Both the position numbers and the translations under genes were made by a program. 64,000 bases of DNA, from the NCBI GenBank assembly GCA_012976225.1, contig JAAVVG010000006.1:558001-622000 (forward strand), given 5' to 3'. This document shows, one piece after another, positions 25,303-37,562 of this stretch (positions are counted from its first letter, which is position 1; every line of letters begins with the position of its first letter). The notes beneath the pieces were generated by a model. It was not told where the DNA came from, searched no databases, and worked only from the letters and a program-made list of their open reading frames with translations. Origin of the DNA: Golubevia sp. BC0850. Its lineage: Eukaryota; Basidiomycota; Exobasidiomycetes; Golubeviales; Golubeviaceae.

Positions 25303-27250
25303 ATGATCGCCTTCCAACTATCTTTCATCGCTCTTGCGATGTCTTCTGCCTTGGCAACCCCAACCTTCTCCAGGGAGAATCTTGGCCACAATGGTGAGTT
25401 TTTGTGTGGCGGTCACTCTCACGCTAGGTCGCAGTTCGGTCGCTCAACCTCTCTTTTCCTTCTTCCTCTTTTCCAGTCAAGAACATCAATGACAACGACC
25501 TAGTCGATGCCAAGAACCTCAAACTCGATCTCGACGTTCTCAAGCGTGAGCAATCTGACTTCAGCCTGGACGTGAGTATCCCTTTCTCTCCTCCAACTCT
25601 CCCTGCGAACTTCTCGCTGACGCTCTTCCCCTTCCGCTCTTTTTACAGCTCATTCGTCGCGGTCACTCGTACTCCGGAGGCCACAACGTCTTCAACTACA
25701 ACGATGACGATCTCATCGACGCCAAAGATATCCTAGCTGCCATTGACAGTGAGTATTGAGAAGCTGATGAGAAGCTGTGGCAACCAACTCGGAAGCTCAT
25801 CCTTTCTTCGCGTTTCCCCCCTTCTAATCTTCAGTTCTCAAGAGAGCCAACTTCAACTACGCTCCAGAATCTTGGAAACGTGGAATTGAAGGAGCCGACA
25901 GACTTTTCCTTCGTGGATCTGACGACGATGACTGTGTCTGCAAGTCCAAGCCATTTACTCCTCCCTCCGATGGAGACTGCGATGCTCCAGACGAGCCAAC
26001 TCCTTCCAACACCTACGTTCCACCTCACTCTTTCCCAGCTAAACCAACCACTACCACCAAGAAGCACCACCACCAAACTACCGCAAAGACCTCCAAGTTC
26101 AGCACTAAGACCAAGTCTCACCCCGCTACCTCTGCTACCCCAACTCACAGCAAGTCTAAGACTCATCACCATCACTCTTCTGAATCTTCCGTCAAAACCA
26201 AGACTCGTACCCACACCAAGACTTCCTCTTCCACCGCCACCGCTTCTTCTACCCAGTCCCACTCTTCCACCAAGACCAAGACTCACTCTCACACTCCAAC
26301 CGCCACCTGTTCTCCTGGATTCACCTACGTCAACGGAGGTCACAACGGTTAGTATTTTGGCTCATTTCGCCTCTGCTTGCTCCTCCTTTTGGCTCAATTA
26401 CTTACCATCGCTTCTCCCCACTCCCCCTCTCTTTTCCAGTCGTCAACAAGAACGACAACGACCTACTCGACCTCAAGAATCTCTCCATCGATCTCAACAT
26501 CCTCTCTTTGGGCGGAAAGACATCTAAGTCCACTACTACCACCGACAAGGACTACAAGTGCGAATCTGACGAAGGCTGCTGCGTCAAGGTTTCTCACGGG
26601 CACGGTTCGGATTCATGCCAATCTGGTTACACCTTCGTCGATGAGGGACACAACGTCTACAACTACAACGACAACGACCTACTCGATCTCAAAGGACTAA
26701 CTATCGATTTGAACATTCTTTCTTCCGGAGAAAAGAAGACCACTACCAACAAGTCTTACAAGGCTCCAAAGGGAGGTTGTTGCGCAAAGACTTCTTGGGA
26801 CGATGCCACTTGCAAGTCTGGATACACCTACATTAACAAAGGGCACAACAGTGAGTGAAATCTTCTTTTTCTTCTCCCATTTTCGGTGTCTCTCGCTTTG
26901 GTCTCCTTCCTTCGCCAGTAGCTGACTCTTCACTTCTTCTCTCTGTTCCCCTTTTCTCAGTTGTCAACGAGAATGACAACGACCTTCTCGATCTCAAGGA
27001 CATCACTATCGACATCAACATCTTGTCTTCCACCCCAAAGAAGGAGACCAAGAAAGCTGACAAGGCCGACAAGTGCTCAGGAGACGCTGGATGCTGTGTC
27101 AAGATTGTCGATGGAGGTCACAACGTGAAGAACACCAACGACAACGATCTAGTTGATGCCAAAGGACTCAATCTCAGCCTCAACCTACTCAACGGAAACG
27201 GAAATGGAGGAGGGCTTCTCAGCGGACTTCTAGGAGGTCTAGGTCTTTAA
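25303..27250 (+). CDS. Secreted protein with six GHN/NDNDL repeats and a Ser/Thr/His/Lys-rich linker
   Basis: Exons 25303-25393, 25477-25571, 25649-25748, 25835-26347, 26440-26850 and 26961-27250 give 499 aa. A signal peptide covers residues 1-18. Six copies of a roughly 25-residue unit, GHNVxNxNDNDLxDxK plus a strand such as LxIDLNIL, lie at about residues 28-53, 73-97, 264-289, 336-361, 401-426 and 456-481. Copies 3-5 are preceded by a Cys-containing lead such as CxSGYTYVNxGHN. Gly-Cys-Cys motifs (GCCVK, GCCAK) recur between copies. Residues about 150-255 form a Thr/Ser/Lys/His-rich linker with HHHH runs. Dibasic KR/RR sites near residues 55, 66 and 99 suggest Kex2 processing. Copies 1, 3 and 5 have a phase-1 intron exactly after GHN; copies 2, 4 and 6 do not. 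The function is unknown; a cell-surface or matrix protein is inferred. Confidence 0.88.
26331..27197 (+). repeat. Tandem coding repeats, copies 3-6 of the GHN/NDNDL unit
   Basis: Four of the six units fall here, arranged as two pairs (3+4 and 5+6). Each pair begins with an intron-containing copy and ends with an intronless one, so the duplicated module was probably a pair. Confidence 0.8.
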
Positions 27251-27995
27251 ACGGATCTCAAACTTTCTCTCTTAGGACTCTACAACTTCTTCATCCCTGC
27301 TCTACTACCTTCTCTTTCTCGCGGTCGGTCGCTTCTCAAAAGTGATTCGGTAGCATGTTGAAAGTTTTGGTCAAAGGTCCCTCGTTTCAGTTCTCGTTTC
27401 TCTCTCGTTTTGGGTTACATTCTCTTCAACATCTTTCAGCGCTCAGGTCGTTTGGAATCACTCAAAGTATATACACATACCTCAAACACTCTCCCTACCT
27501 TCTTCCAAACCTCTTTCTGGATGATTTCCTATCTCCGTCGTCACTTTCTTTAGATTTTCTGTCTCTGTCTCGTTCCTTAACCACTGTATCCTTAGCCTGC
27601 CTTTCTAGGAATTATCTCGAATCGAACAATCTCTCTTTCAATCTTTTTGTTGTGTCCGTGAAGCTCAGAGCTCAGCCGGTCGAAACGGCTGGCGAGCCTC
27701 CCTTTTGAGAAGCTTTGTAGTGACTCGTGGCTCGAACTTGAAGTCTTCTACCGCGTGAGAGACTTCGCTTTTTCGATTGAGACCTTCGCGGTACAAGGGT
27801 TCAAAGTCTTTAGAGTTCGACTCGAGAAGAAAAGATTCGAAAAGGCTGCAGTTGGTAAAGAAGAAGCGGTTCTGGCGACACAAATCAAAGAGAGTAACGA
27901 GAGTGCTTCAGGTGGCAAATACATCTTTTCAAACCCAAGGAAGCTTGAAGAAACGAAACGTATTGACAAATTACATGTTTACAAGTCTCAGAAAA
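27251..27995. other. Convergent spacer
   Basis: This contains 3' flanks of the GHN-repeat and reductase genes. Two open frames on the plus strand overlap the reductase antisense and have no recognisable content. Confidence 0.4.
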
Positions 27996-30020
27996 TTAGT
28001 TCATGATAGGATAGCCAGCTTGGACGATTCCCTTCTCGCCGAGTTCGTGCGCCTTCTTCCCGAATTCTCTGAAGATGGATTCGAACTTGGCAACTTGAGG
28101 CTCGTCAGAAGAGTCGAAGGGTTGAACTCCCCTTCCTACCTGATACATCTGGGTCCCACTTGCCACACCAGTTATTGCGTAGTCACTCTCATCAAGGTCT
28201 GAATTGATAGCAGATGAGACTTCGCCAGAGAGAAGCTTCTTTGGAAGATCAAACTCCACAGTGATGGGTCTACCGAGACCAATTCCATGGGTAGATCCAG
28301 ATTGAATCGCAGAGACCATGGCGGGGGCGGTACGAAATCCACCGGTCACCCAAGTTTTGGCTTGAGGAGGTAGAGCTTTGACGACGACGTCCGAAAATTC
28401 GAGGAAGAAGGCTTCACGTTTCTTGGTTGATTCACGTTTGTGCAAAGCCATGCTGAAGAGGGTTGAGAGGGGTACGAGACAACGTGGGCGAGAGATAATC
28501 AGCGTCCAGCTAGGTTTCTTTCTGAGATGAACCAGATCAGATCAACTTCTTTAAAACAGGAATCTTTTGCCATTGTCGTTACCCACGATTCATAAGTTCC
28601 TCCAGAGAGCTCGATGAAAGTTACTCCTTCTTCGGCTAGCTTCGAAACCACGTCGCGACACTCTTCAGGTCGGAATCCTCCTTCTTGGAACTCCATGGAA
28701 TTGATCTTGATATCAAGAATGAATTCTTTGGTAGCAGAAGGAATCCTCTTCTTGATTTCGTCGATGATCTCGAAGATGATTCTAGAACGGTTCTCGAGAG
28801 AACCTCCGTATTGGTCGGTACGCTTGTTGGTGGTTCTGAGACATGGATGAGAAGAGCGGATGAGAACGTGGAGACAAGGAAAGGGAGGACAAGAGCCAAA
28901 GAAGAAGTTGGTAGAGAGGAAGAGTCCAGACTCACGGAGCCAAAAATTCTGAAGAGAGAAGAGAGAGAGACGAAAAGAGGCAGGAGGTCAGAGACATTCT
29001 TTCTTTCTTTCTTTCTTCTCGCCTTTTCAACGTCGAAAGAGACCTACGTGCGAGCAAATATCCGTGACTAGCATGGAGTTGTACTCCGTCAGCTCCAGTC
29101 TTGTAAGCGTATTCAGCTGCAGAAGCGAAAGAATTGACGAACTCCTTGATCCCCTCGATGGAGAGAGGCTCAGGCTTTCCATAGCACTGTCCCATCTTTC
29201 CGTCTAGTAATTGAACATCTGAAGCTGATACTGGGTTTGGGTTGATATGTTTACCAACTTGTCTTCCAGCGTGGGAGAGTTGTACGACATAGAGGGATCC
29301 GTGAGCCTGCGCCACTGATGCCATCATCTTGAAGGCTTCCAAGCGTTCCGGCTCATCTCCACCGAAAGTTGCGTTGCCAGCACCTTCGAGGTCAACTTGA
29401 TTCACCATGGTGTTCTGGAGATAGGGAGGAAAGGAAGAGAGCCGAGGAGAAGGATGCGAAGATGAAGGAGAAAAGACAGTCAGCTTGTGCCCATGCAAGC
29501 AAGACCACACTCAAGTTGCTACTGACACCAGAGAGAATGATTCCATATCTAAAGGTTGAAAGTAAAGACGAAAGAAAGAAAGGTAGTGATTCTCTTCTGT
29601 TCGAAGATCTGCTCGAGGGAACAAAACTCACCCTCCTCGACCCCATTGTTCGTAAACCTTGATGAGCTCCTCTGAAGGGACACCTCTTTTGCTTGGATCG
29701 TTCTGATCCCAGCTACTGATACGTTCAGTTAAGGCAGCTTTAAGGAAACAGTTCTGCGCAGAGACTCGAGGACTTAGCTCGATGGGCTGATTAAGAATTT
29801 TGAGCTCATCTGCCTCTAACTTTCTGCAGTCGAAACGTTTTGCACCTTGAGCTGAGGCGGAGACCATGGTTGATAAAAGATTTGGGTCGAGGAAGAGACT
29901 TGTTGGGAGGAAGAAAGGACTAGGTTCTCACCTTTTGTAGACAACCACTCCATCCTGATTTGGTAAGAAAGACACGATTTGCGGGCGAAGTACACGCTCG
30001 CTCCACTTGAAACGTGACAT
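27996..30020 (-). CDS. NADH:flavin oxidoreductase, old yellow enzyme family
   Basis: This is an FMN-dependent ene-reductase-like TIM-barrel protein. Exons 29932-30020, 29632-29823, 29527-29548, 29048-29414, 28936-28948, 28587-28835 and 27996-28452 give 462 aa. Family signatures are FLKAALTE, IILSGNTMV, QLSHAGRQ, GVQLHASHGYLLAQFLAP (with the paired active-site His), TNKRTDQYGGS and the C-terminal WVTGGFRT. Two internal micro-exons are required: 22 nt encoding YGIILSG and 13 nt encoding QFLAP. The first intron is ambiguous. An acceptor at 29899 would make a 33-bp intron and add 25 in-frame residues. The 105-bp choice given here is more usual in size. The exon 6 donor GTGGGT was chosen because it restores TYES-MALHKREST. 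Confidence 0.9.
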
Positions 30021-31519
30021 TAGAGAGGAGCCAAGAAGAGAAACGGACAACCCTTTTCCGCGCAGCACTTCTACGTCATCGGGCTGTAAGGGATCGTCGG
30101 TTTGACTTTTGAGATCTGAGGTTCCCGGAAGGAAGATTGCTCAGATCATTAACCATTCTTGTAACGGAACGAGTGACCGAGTTCCTAAGTGGGAAATGAT
30201 CGATGAATTTCGGGTCTCAAAATCTTGAAAGTTGAAGGCATGGCAAGTGGCAAACACTCCTCTGCGAATGCTGGGCGTTGAAAGTCAAAAGTGGGGAACT
30301 CGAATTCACTGTGTGGAGAACTGATCAAAAATGAATGAGAATCGAAAGTGAGTCATGGATGAAAGGGCAGGCTAGAAAGAAAGGAGCGAAGATATCGAAG
30401 AAGGCAAGAAGTTAGAAGGCCCCCTCAGCTGGAAAAGTCAAACCCACGTTTGCCAAGTGAATCAAAAGTGACTACTTGATTTACGGACTTCAGCTTGAGT
30501 GGGTACTAGTCTCCTTGTTGTAGTCGTCTTCCCTTTCTTTTTACTTTAAAAGCCCGACCCATTTTCATTGGCACGAAAGAGACTCACAAGTATGACTGCT
30601 CCTCCATATGTGATACCAGTGACACTATTGAGACCTCTACTCCTTCACGATCGCAGAGTAGAGGCGAGAATGAGAGTGGAAGTTCAAACGATCATGAAAG
30701 TCCAACTTCATTACGAAGACATTCTTCGTTGACTCACCTCTATGACTCTACTAGCTCTTCTCAAGTGCATTTCAAAGTCACTTCTTTCTACTCTAATTCT
30801 CAAAACTTCGACCTTCTCGAACTTTCTACGACTCTGATTCCATCCAAGCAGTCTTCATGATTGCCCTCTCCCTTGTTTCTTTAAAGACCACGATATCGAC
30901 TAGAGCTCTCTAGAAGGCTTCAGCCTTCTAAATTAAAATACTTATAAGTGATGATCGATGAGGTGTGAAAAGAGAGCAAAGGAAGAGAGAGTAAAGGTTT
31001 CATTGGCATCTGAACGTGACTGCGGAACGACGTGAGAGAGCGAGAATTTGCGTGAAAGATCTTTGAGAGGCCGAGAAGTAGGCAAAGCGAGGTTTGGGAA
31101 GAAGCTGAGTTGTGGAAGAGATTTGGGAGAAAAGGAGGAAGCGAGGAAGTAGAACTTGAAGTCTTTTAAAACCTTGCTTCATTCAAAGGTGAGCTGCACA
31201 CCTCCCAATTGCTAGTGCACTTCCAGCTCGTCTCTCCCCTCAAAAACTGTCAAGGCTTGAAGCGCTGTGAGGATCGGCCTGCTTGCTTTCTACTTCTTGA
31301 TGCTCCCCACTTCGCAGCTTAGACACGATTTTCTGCTAGGAATTCAGCATCTTTTCCTTGCGATTTATGAACCCAGGTTCCTTCTCCTTGGTGTCATTCC
31401 TTGTGGCCCGACCTTACTGAACGACTCTTGCTGAACATTGTGGACTGTCAAGTCCAGTCCAGTCCAGTCTAGGCTCTAGCTCCGCTTTCTCCATTCCCTC
31501 TGCTCTGCCTTTCCCCCGC
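30021..31519. other. Divergent promoter region, reductase and Mig1-type repressor
   Basis: A 1.5-kb interval between two divergent genes. A 46-codon ORF at 30592-30732 (MTAPPYVIPVTLLRPLLL) follows a TTTAAAAG near 30544 but has no other support. AGTCC is repeated three times near 31451-31467. No RNA gene was recognised. Confidence 0.4.
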
Positions 31520-32950
31520 ATGTTTCCTCCATCTTTCTTTCCATCAAGTCCTAATCTCTTACCAATTACAAGTCAGACTCAAAGCATGACACGATCTCAA
31601 TCAATTAGGAGTAAGCGCAATCCCATTACTCAGCAACCAGCAGCTACTGGAACTGGAACTGCATCTGGATCAACATGCAATAGTAACCAATCATCTTCTA
31701 CCACTGCCACCACAATTAATCCTGATTGGATGGATTGGTCAACATCAAATAATACTTCAATTTCAACTTCAACCACTTCAACAGATTCAACTTCACCAGC
31801 TGAAGATGATACTTCCAATCCTGATCCACCAAGACCTTATAAATGCAATTTATGCGAAAAGGCTTTCTTTCGATTAGAGCATCAAACCAGACACTTAAGA
31901 ACTCATACAGGAGAGAAACCATTCCTATGTCAATTCCCTGGATGTGAAAAAAAGTTTAGTAGATCAGATGAAGTTACCAGACATGCTAAGATTCATCCAG
32001 ATTTCAATCACCCCAAAGTAGTTAACAATCCCAAAACTTCAAAGTCGACTCCAACGACAAAAGGTAAACGAAAGAGTTCTATTAGTAAAGAAGTTTTAAC
32101 AGGGAGAAAGGGAAAGAAAGCTAGTCCAAAAGTTGAGGTCAAGGTTGAAGTCAAGGAAGAGGATGGGGATGAACCAGAAGAAGAGGAGGAAGAGGAAGAC
32201 TCGGCAACTGATTCTGATGATGACGATCACTTAGCAATGGATGCAGATGAAGTTGGAAAGGGAAAGGCAGTCGTTCAGGAAGAAGTTGATCCTTTGGAAG
32301 GTCTCTCGAGTGTTGGAATACCTCAAACTAAGAGAGAGGATGGGAATCATCAAGTCGTTGGGGTACACCACCACCACCACCTAGCTTCCTCTTCATGCTA
32401 CCAACTTCCTTCTTCAAACACTCCTCCCAACCCTTATCTATCAAATTCAAGATCTGGTTATCCAACTGAGTACGAATTACAAAGGTATAGAGCTCTCGAA
32501 GGTCAAGGTCAACATCAACAATTCAATCTCCAGTATCAAAATCACGGAAGAATCAACCCAAACCTACAACCACGCAATGTTTCTCAACCTCAACAACTTC
32601 AATATGAACATTACTACCAGGGTGGAAATAACTCAAATATGAATGGTCTTTCTTATCCTTCTATGACTTTCAACAATTGTCAATTTTATGCTCCTGCTCC
32701 TCCTCCACCTACTTTCAATCATGGTCCTTATCAAGGATATGATTCAAGTTTGAATAATTTGTATATGCTTCCTTCTACTTCTACTTCTTTACTAGAACAA
32801 TCCAACAGAATGATTCAGAATGGAGGTTTAGGAAATGAAGAGGTTAAATTCTCATCAAATGAAGAATTGTCAGGTGGGGAAAAAGAGATGAATCGCCTGG
32901 TTGATGAATTCATTTCGGAATTCGGCAATAAGGGAATTCCGGTGGAATGA
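31520..32950 (+). CDS. MIG1: C2H2 zinc-finger repressor of the Mig1/CreA carbon-catabolite type
   Basis: A single exon encodes 476 aa. Two adjacent C2H2 fingers at about residues 106-165 read [19 protein letters not shown] and [21 protein letters not shown]. They are preceded by PRP and joined by the TGEKP linker, the diagnostic arrangement of Mig1/CreA, which represses alternative-carbon genes when glucose is present. A Thr/Ser-rich N-terminus, a basic stretch, an acidic run ([17 protein letters not shown]) and a His run follow. The C-terminus ends in an amphipathic [13 protein letters not shown]. The start at 31520 is the first ATG; an internal ATG at 31585 is possible. Orthology to MIG1 is inferred from the fingers only. 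Confidence 0.88.
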   Translation: MFPPSFFPSSPNLLPITSQTQSMTRSQSIRSKRNPITQQPAATGTGTASGSTCNSNQSSSTTATTINPDWMDWSTSNNTSISTSTTSTDSTSPAEDDTSNPDPPRPYKCNLCEKAFFRLEHQTRHLRTHTGEKPFLCQFPGCEKKFSRSDEVTRHAKIHPDFNHPKVVNNPKTSKSTPTTKGKRKSSISKEVLTGRKGKKASPKVEVKVEVKEEDGDEPEEEEEEEDSATDSDDDDHLAMDADEVGKGKAVVQEEVDPLEGLSSVGIPQTKREDGNHQVVGVHHHHHLASSSCYQLPSSNTPPNPYLSNSRSGYPTEYELQRYRALEGQGQHQQFNLQYQNHGRINPNLQPRNVSQPQQLQYEHYYQGGNNSNMNGLSYPSMTFNNCQFYAPAPPPPTFNHGPYQGYDSSLNNLYMLPSTSTSLLEQSNRMIQNGGLGNEEVKFSSNEELSGGEKEMNRLVDEFISEFGNKGIPVE

Positions 32951-34417
32951 GAAAGGTTGGATCTACAAGTCACTTCCTACAGCTGTTCCACTAGCAGGTG
33001 TTGGAATATTGTTCAAGATCTACTCTTTTTCTCTGTCAAATCCAACTCCTCTTCCCTCTCCCCTTCCAAGTCCTTCATCTAGTCTCGAATACCATCCTCT
33101 TCTTCCAATTATACCCCTCTCACTATCCGCTACTTGCATCAATCCAAACTTTCAGAAACACATTCTCCTTCAAAATCCCAAATGCACCCTAAAGCACCCT
33201 TCATCAACATCTTCTTCTTCCATTCTTCTTCTTCCTTCTCAAATCTTACTAAGGAAACACTGGAGAGTGATCAAAGGTTATTCGATATGGAGAATTTTAG
33301 ATTGTCCTTCAAAACCCCTCAAAATCTCAACGCTCCTAAGACCTCAAGGGGATGAAGACAAGCAAAGGTTTGAAGAACGACAGTGAGTTCACACATGTTC
33401 GGAATGCGAAATAAAAACTTTCCAGAGAACCGATTCTGATCTTAGACTTCATCCTCACAGACCAATAATCTTCAATCCGACCTTCTCTCGCCTCAAGTCG
33501 AAAAAAACCCATTGAACGCCATGAACAAAACCAACGGAGTTCAACCCCAAATTTTCAACCCTCTTCAAATTTCTAGCACATTTACCAAAACTCCAATTTC
33601 CGCCATTCCAAGAAGCCCATCCTCTACTTTTGAACTAAGGGTGTATGCCAGTCGATTGCCCTCTTTCTAGCCTTTCAATTCCCCAGTTCTTCTCTTTCCC
33701 TCGTTCTTTTGTTTATAGTCGTCCTCGTTTCTTTACCTCGGTCTAGTTCTTTCTCTTCTCTTCCTTTGCTTCTCTCTTTCATTCTTCCAACTTCTTTTCC
33801 CTAGTAAATCTGTACTGCTCCCGCGCTCCTGCCTCTCGCCTTCGACGTTTCCTGTGTCATTGTCGTCTAATTCTCAATACCTCTCTGCTTTTCGTTGCTC
33901 TCTATGGCTAAGAGAGTCGTGTGTTCTGACGGCGCTACTTGTCCGTGTAGGCCAAGTGAAGAACGGAGATAGTTCACGACTCGTCGTCGCTTCTAACAGA
34001 CTGCACACATCGCACACAGAATCAGAATCGTAGCAAAGATGACATCGTTGCCAGTATGTACAAGTACGCCGATCGACCTAAGCCCTGGCTCCTATCTCTC
34101 TCCCTCGGACCTCTGGAGTGAAGACGGCTTTCGATGTGTCGACTTGAAGCTTGAAGATTGGAATTACCTTGAAGTCATGACTTGAATTCATGCCCTTCTC
34201 ATCCACCGAAAAGCAAGATGGCTGGTTGGCCAAGAATGAAATGGTTACATTGAACACGACTCTCCTGTTTGAATCCTCTCCTTCCCATCCCACGCGTGAA
34301 CTTAAAGTCTTTTGGAAGGCTCGACTAGAGGAGAGAGAAAAAGAGCGATGGCTCAGAAGGTCTGAAAAATCAAGGAATTGAAGTGGAGGACTAGAAGTTT
34401 ACACTCACGAGCCATGT
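32951..34417. other. Gene-poor spacer
   Basis: About 1.5 kb. The left part is C/T-rich with short frames, and the right part has only antisense shadows of the next locus. Nothing is supported. Confidence 0.4.
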
Positions 34418-35513
34418 TCAGACTTCGATTTCCCAAAACCAAGGTTGCTCATTCGAATCCAACGATTCATCCACGAGCTCCCTGTACTTATCTAATGTCA
34501 GCTCATCGAACTCGTCGAACGGAGTTACGAGCTTCTTGAGAGATTGCATCTTGATTCCACCAACTTCCAATCCAGCGGTGGCGTTGTCTCTTCTAGTCCC
34601 AAGTAACTTCCCGAGGTCACGTCCGTCTGATTGTTCCGCGAATTGAAAGTCAAGGACCTGTAGCTCAGGACATACGTGATCCAAAGCTGACATATACGGC
34701 TGAATCTCGATGATGGAAAGCTCCGAGATGGAAGGTAGTCCTTCATGGATGAAGTGTGACTCAAGCTTCAAGCTGGGAGGAACCAGCATCCAAGTAGGAA
34801 ATATCCAACTGGTTTGTTCGAGGTCGAGGAATTCCAGAGCCGGAAATTGAAGCGGTAGAAGTCCTTCGTCCCCTGTGAACAGCTTGAGGCTGAGATGTCT
34901 GAGGGATAGATGACATCGAGACAGCACCTCTCTCCACGTCGAAGGACTAAAGGTATCCCCGACTTTGAGAGAAACCAGGTTCTCGAAGAGAGCTGGGCGT
35001 TCCGTCGGCAGATTCCAGAGAGAAGGGATCCAGAGCGTTTTGAGGCCTCCAGTCCTTGGTCGAGTCTTTTATTTGAACTGATATTATAGCAGAATCCAGC
35101 AGCTTGAACTCCACGAGATTGGGAGCCTCCAGAAGTACCGAATCTGCAAACGATCTGCGTTGAACATACGGTAGCTTCAGAGAGATCACGAGAAGCGTCG
35201 CTAGAGACTTCTCCATCGTCGCTTTCGACGATTCGAATCGAGAGACATCCGATTGATTCCTTGTTTAACAGCTGCATTCGAAACGAGACCTTCTCCAAAG
35301 TTGATCCGCACCTCTCGTCGAACTGATCCATTGCGTCCTGAGTGTCCTCCATACTTCTGACGTTTGAGATCTCCAGAATCCTCCAGCTCTGTTCTCATTG
35401 ACGAGTTCTAGACATTGCTTGCATACCTCTCTGACTTTGACCACTTGCTGAGGAATCAGACGTTTGAAGGTAGAGAGAAGCGTCTCTGAGAGTAAAAGTC
35501 CATTACTGTTCAT
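34418..35513 (-). pseudogene. F-box/leucine-rich-repeat-like gene, frame-disrupted
   Basis: Three different minus-strand frames hold pieces of what looks like one F-box/LRR-type protein. The N-terminal frame from ATG 35513 reads MNSNGLLLSETLLSTF and EVCKQCLELVNEN. A middle frame has STLEKVSFRMQLLNKES, then another gives LLEAPNLVEFKLLDSA. The last frame, open to TGA at 34418, has ENLVSLKVGD, LRHLSLKLF, PALEFLDLEQTSW and ELQVLDFQF. I found no set of GT-AG introns that joins all of them, so at least two frame changes are likely. Such proteins act as SCF ubiquitin-ligase substrate adaptors. Poor assembly would give the same picture. Confidence 0.5.
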
Positions 35514-37525
35514 GATGGAAGAGCTTGAGGTGCTGGAATGAGGTTTGAAAATGGATCTAGAAGATGGTACTGAGTTTGGATTGAAGAATCAATGTATGCG
35601 TCTGGATCGAGAGGTTGCTTCAGATCAGAGACCGAAAGATCGAGAACTGAGATGGAGATAGAGAAAGGAGCGAGAGATCAAGAAACGGGATCAGGTCAAA
35701 GATCATGTCAATAGAGTATTCTTAATGCGTCGCAGATCTGTCAGAAAGAAGAGGAGGAAGGAAGGGAGAAGAGGGAGGGTCAGAAAAGAGTTGAATCACT
35801 TCGACAAGAAAAAGCCCGGTAACGCGAGCCCTCGACCCTCAGCGAAACCACGAGCTGCTACTGGCAACGGTAGTAGCGTACTCTCCATCTCGTTGCCTCG
35901 TCGAAGGCTGCCATCAACGTCTTTTCCGACCCGGCCACACCCAGCTGCCATCGATCGCAGCCAGCTCTCCGAGCCCCCTCCATCTATGTGACCCTCTTTG
36001 ACACTCAACATTTTTTCACCGAAAAAGAATCTCTCCTCCATCATATGGCAGCCAGGAGGGTGGATAGGAGCTTGTGTTGTGAGATCCCTTCCTTCTGGCC
36101 GCCCTACTTGCGTCCTCACGCCGATGTCCCCACCTAGCCCCATACCCACCTTTTGAAGTGATCTCAGTCAGTATTTGTAACGGTTCAGATGAGCCGATAG
36201 AGACTTGATTGAAGCAAATATGAGAATAGAGGAGTCAGTTTCGATCAGTCCTCTCCTTGAGCTGAGTTTAATCCCTTGCTCGGTTCTTTGTGAAAGCTCG
36301 AATCTTGAGACTGATTTAGATTTGACTGGGAATTGCGATTGAAGCTTGAAGTGAGTCGATAATTAAGTATCAAGGTCTTTAGAAGTAAGAAGCAGCACGC
36401 GTCTTCAAATTCTCAAACAGCATTTTTTTTCGATCCACTCTTCCTTCCGACCATCGCACACCAAAATAGTGAGTTTCAGAGAAAAAGGAATTTCAGGAGA
36501 TCAAGTAGCTGGACACACGGAAGCATTCATAAGGAAGAGGAAGAAAGAGTCAAATCATCCAGCTGGGAGATTCTCCCAATTCTTCTTCTTGAAAGACACC
36601 CCAGTGATTAAATTAACAAACACAGACCTGATCCGATCGCCCCGTCATTGAGGTCTTAAAACCATCTCGATGATGTTGATGGGGAATTGCGGATAATTTT
36701 GTATTGCTAAAATAACCTGATGATGGGGTCACATTCATCAGCTTTGCTCGGAAGAAAGAACTGGAGAGCGAGGTGCACGCAGGGCATTGGACGGGATGAT
36801 GAGAGTGAATGGAACTGGTTCAGTGGGAAAGGGAATAGAACTGAATGAGACAGGGTCAAATGAGAAGGGAAGGGAACAGAGGCAGAGGTGGTGGAGAGAC
36901 TACATCCTCGCTGCGAAGATCCTTCCATTCTTGATCAATTTGTTTAAATCGATCCTCACTTTGCAACTGACCCCTTTATTCTCTCTTTCTTCCTTTCCTT
37001 TCCTGGTCCCTTCAGGGTTTCATTCCTTTTGAGACCTCTTTTCTCCTCCCATCAGAGATATTCCCTTTCCTCACCTTCACCTCTCCTCTCCGGAGGTCGT
37101 GGTCCTTCTGATTTCTGACTCAACCTTGTCCTTTTACTGTACACTGATCCACAAATCACTCTCAATTAAACTTTCAACCAACATGACAGTATCCCTTAGC
37201 CGTGAAAGGAGTGCATGGGTTTGACAGTCGATACGAGACCCTCCTGCCAATTCCTCAAAGTTGTGTTCACTCCAGGTGGAGTTTGGCCAGAGCTCTGATC
37301 GCAAGAGCAGCGACAAATCAGGTGGAAAGTCGAGAGAACAGTTTTATTGGCGTGGTGTTGGCGTTGGTACTTGCGGCTGGTGGCGCGGCTCGACAGCTTT
37401 TTGTTAGAAGAAAGTCGAAAATTCGAGACTCAGGCCGTGCTTTGTCTATGTGCGGATCGATTGTTGGATATTGTTTGCAACTGAAAGGGAGGAGACTGAA
37501 TTGATGGTGAGTATCAGAGGGATTG

Positions 37526-37562
<37 letters not shown>

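Noticed and set aside
25880-26527. 215-codon plus-strand frame rich in Pro, Leu and Ser
   Set aside because: It is the shifted frame of the Thr/Ser/His-rich linker of the GHN-repeat protein, whose frame is confirmed by the repeats on both sides.
27755-28202. Plus-strand frames overlapping the reductase 3' end
   Set aside because: They are antisense shadows of a well-supported conserved protein.
35796-36149. 117-codon minus-strand frame rich in Gly and Arg
   Set aside because: No motif, no plausible splice partners and a composition typical of a chance frame in locally GC-richer DNA.
37501-37560. Retroposed gene copy ending in the A35 tract
   Set aside because: No coding remnant precedes the tract and no flanking direct repeat was seen.
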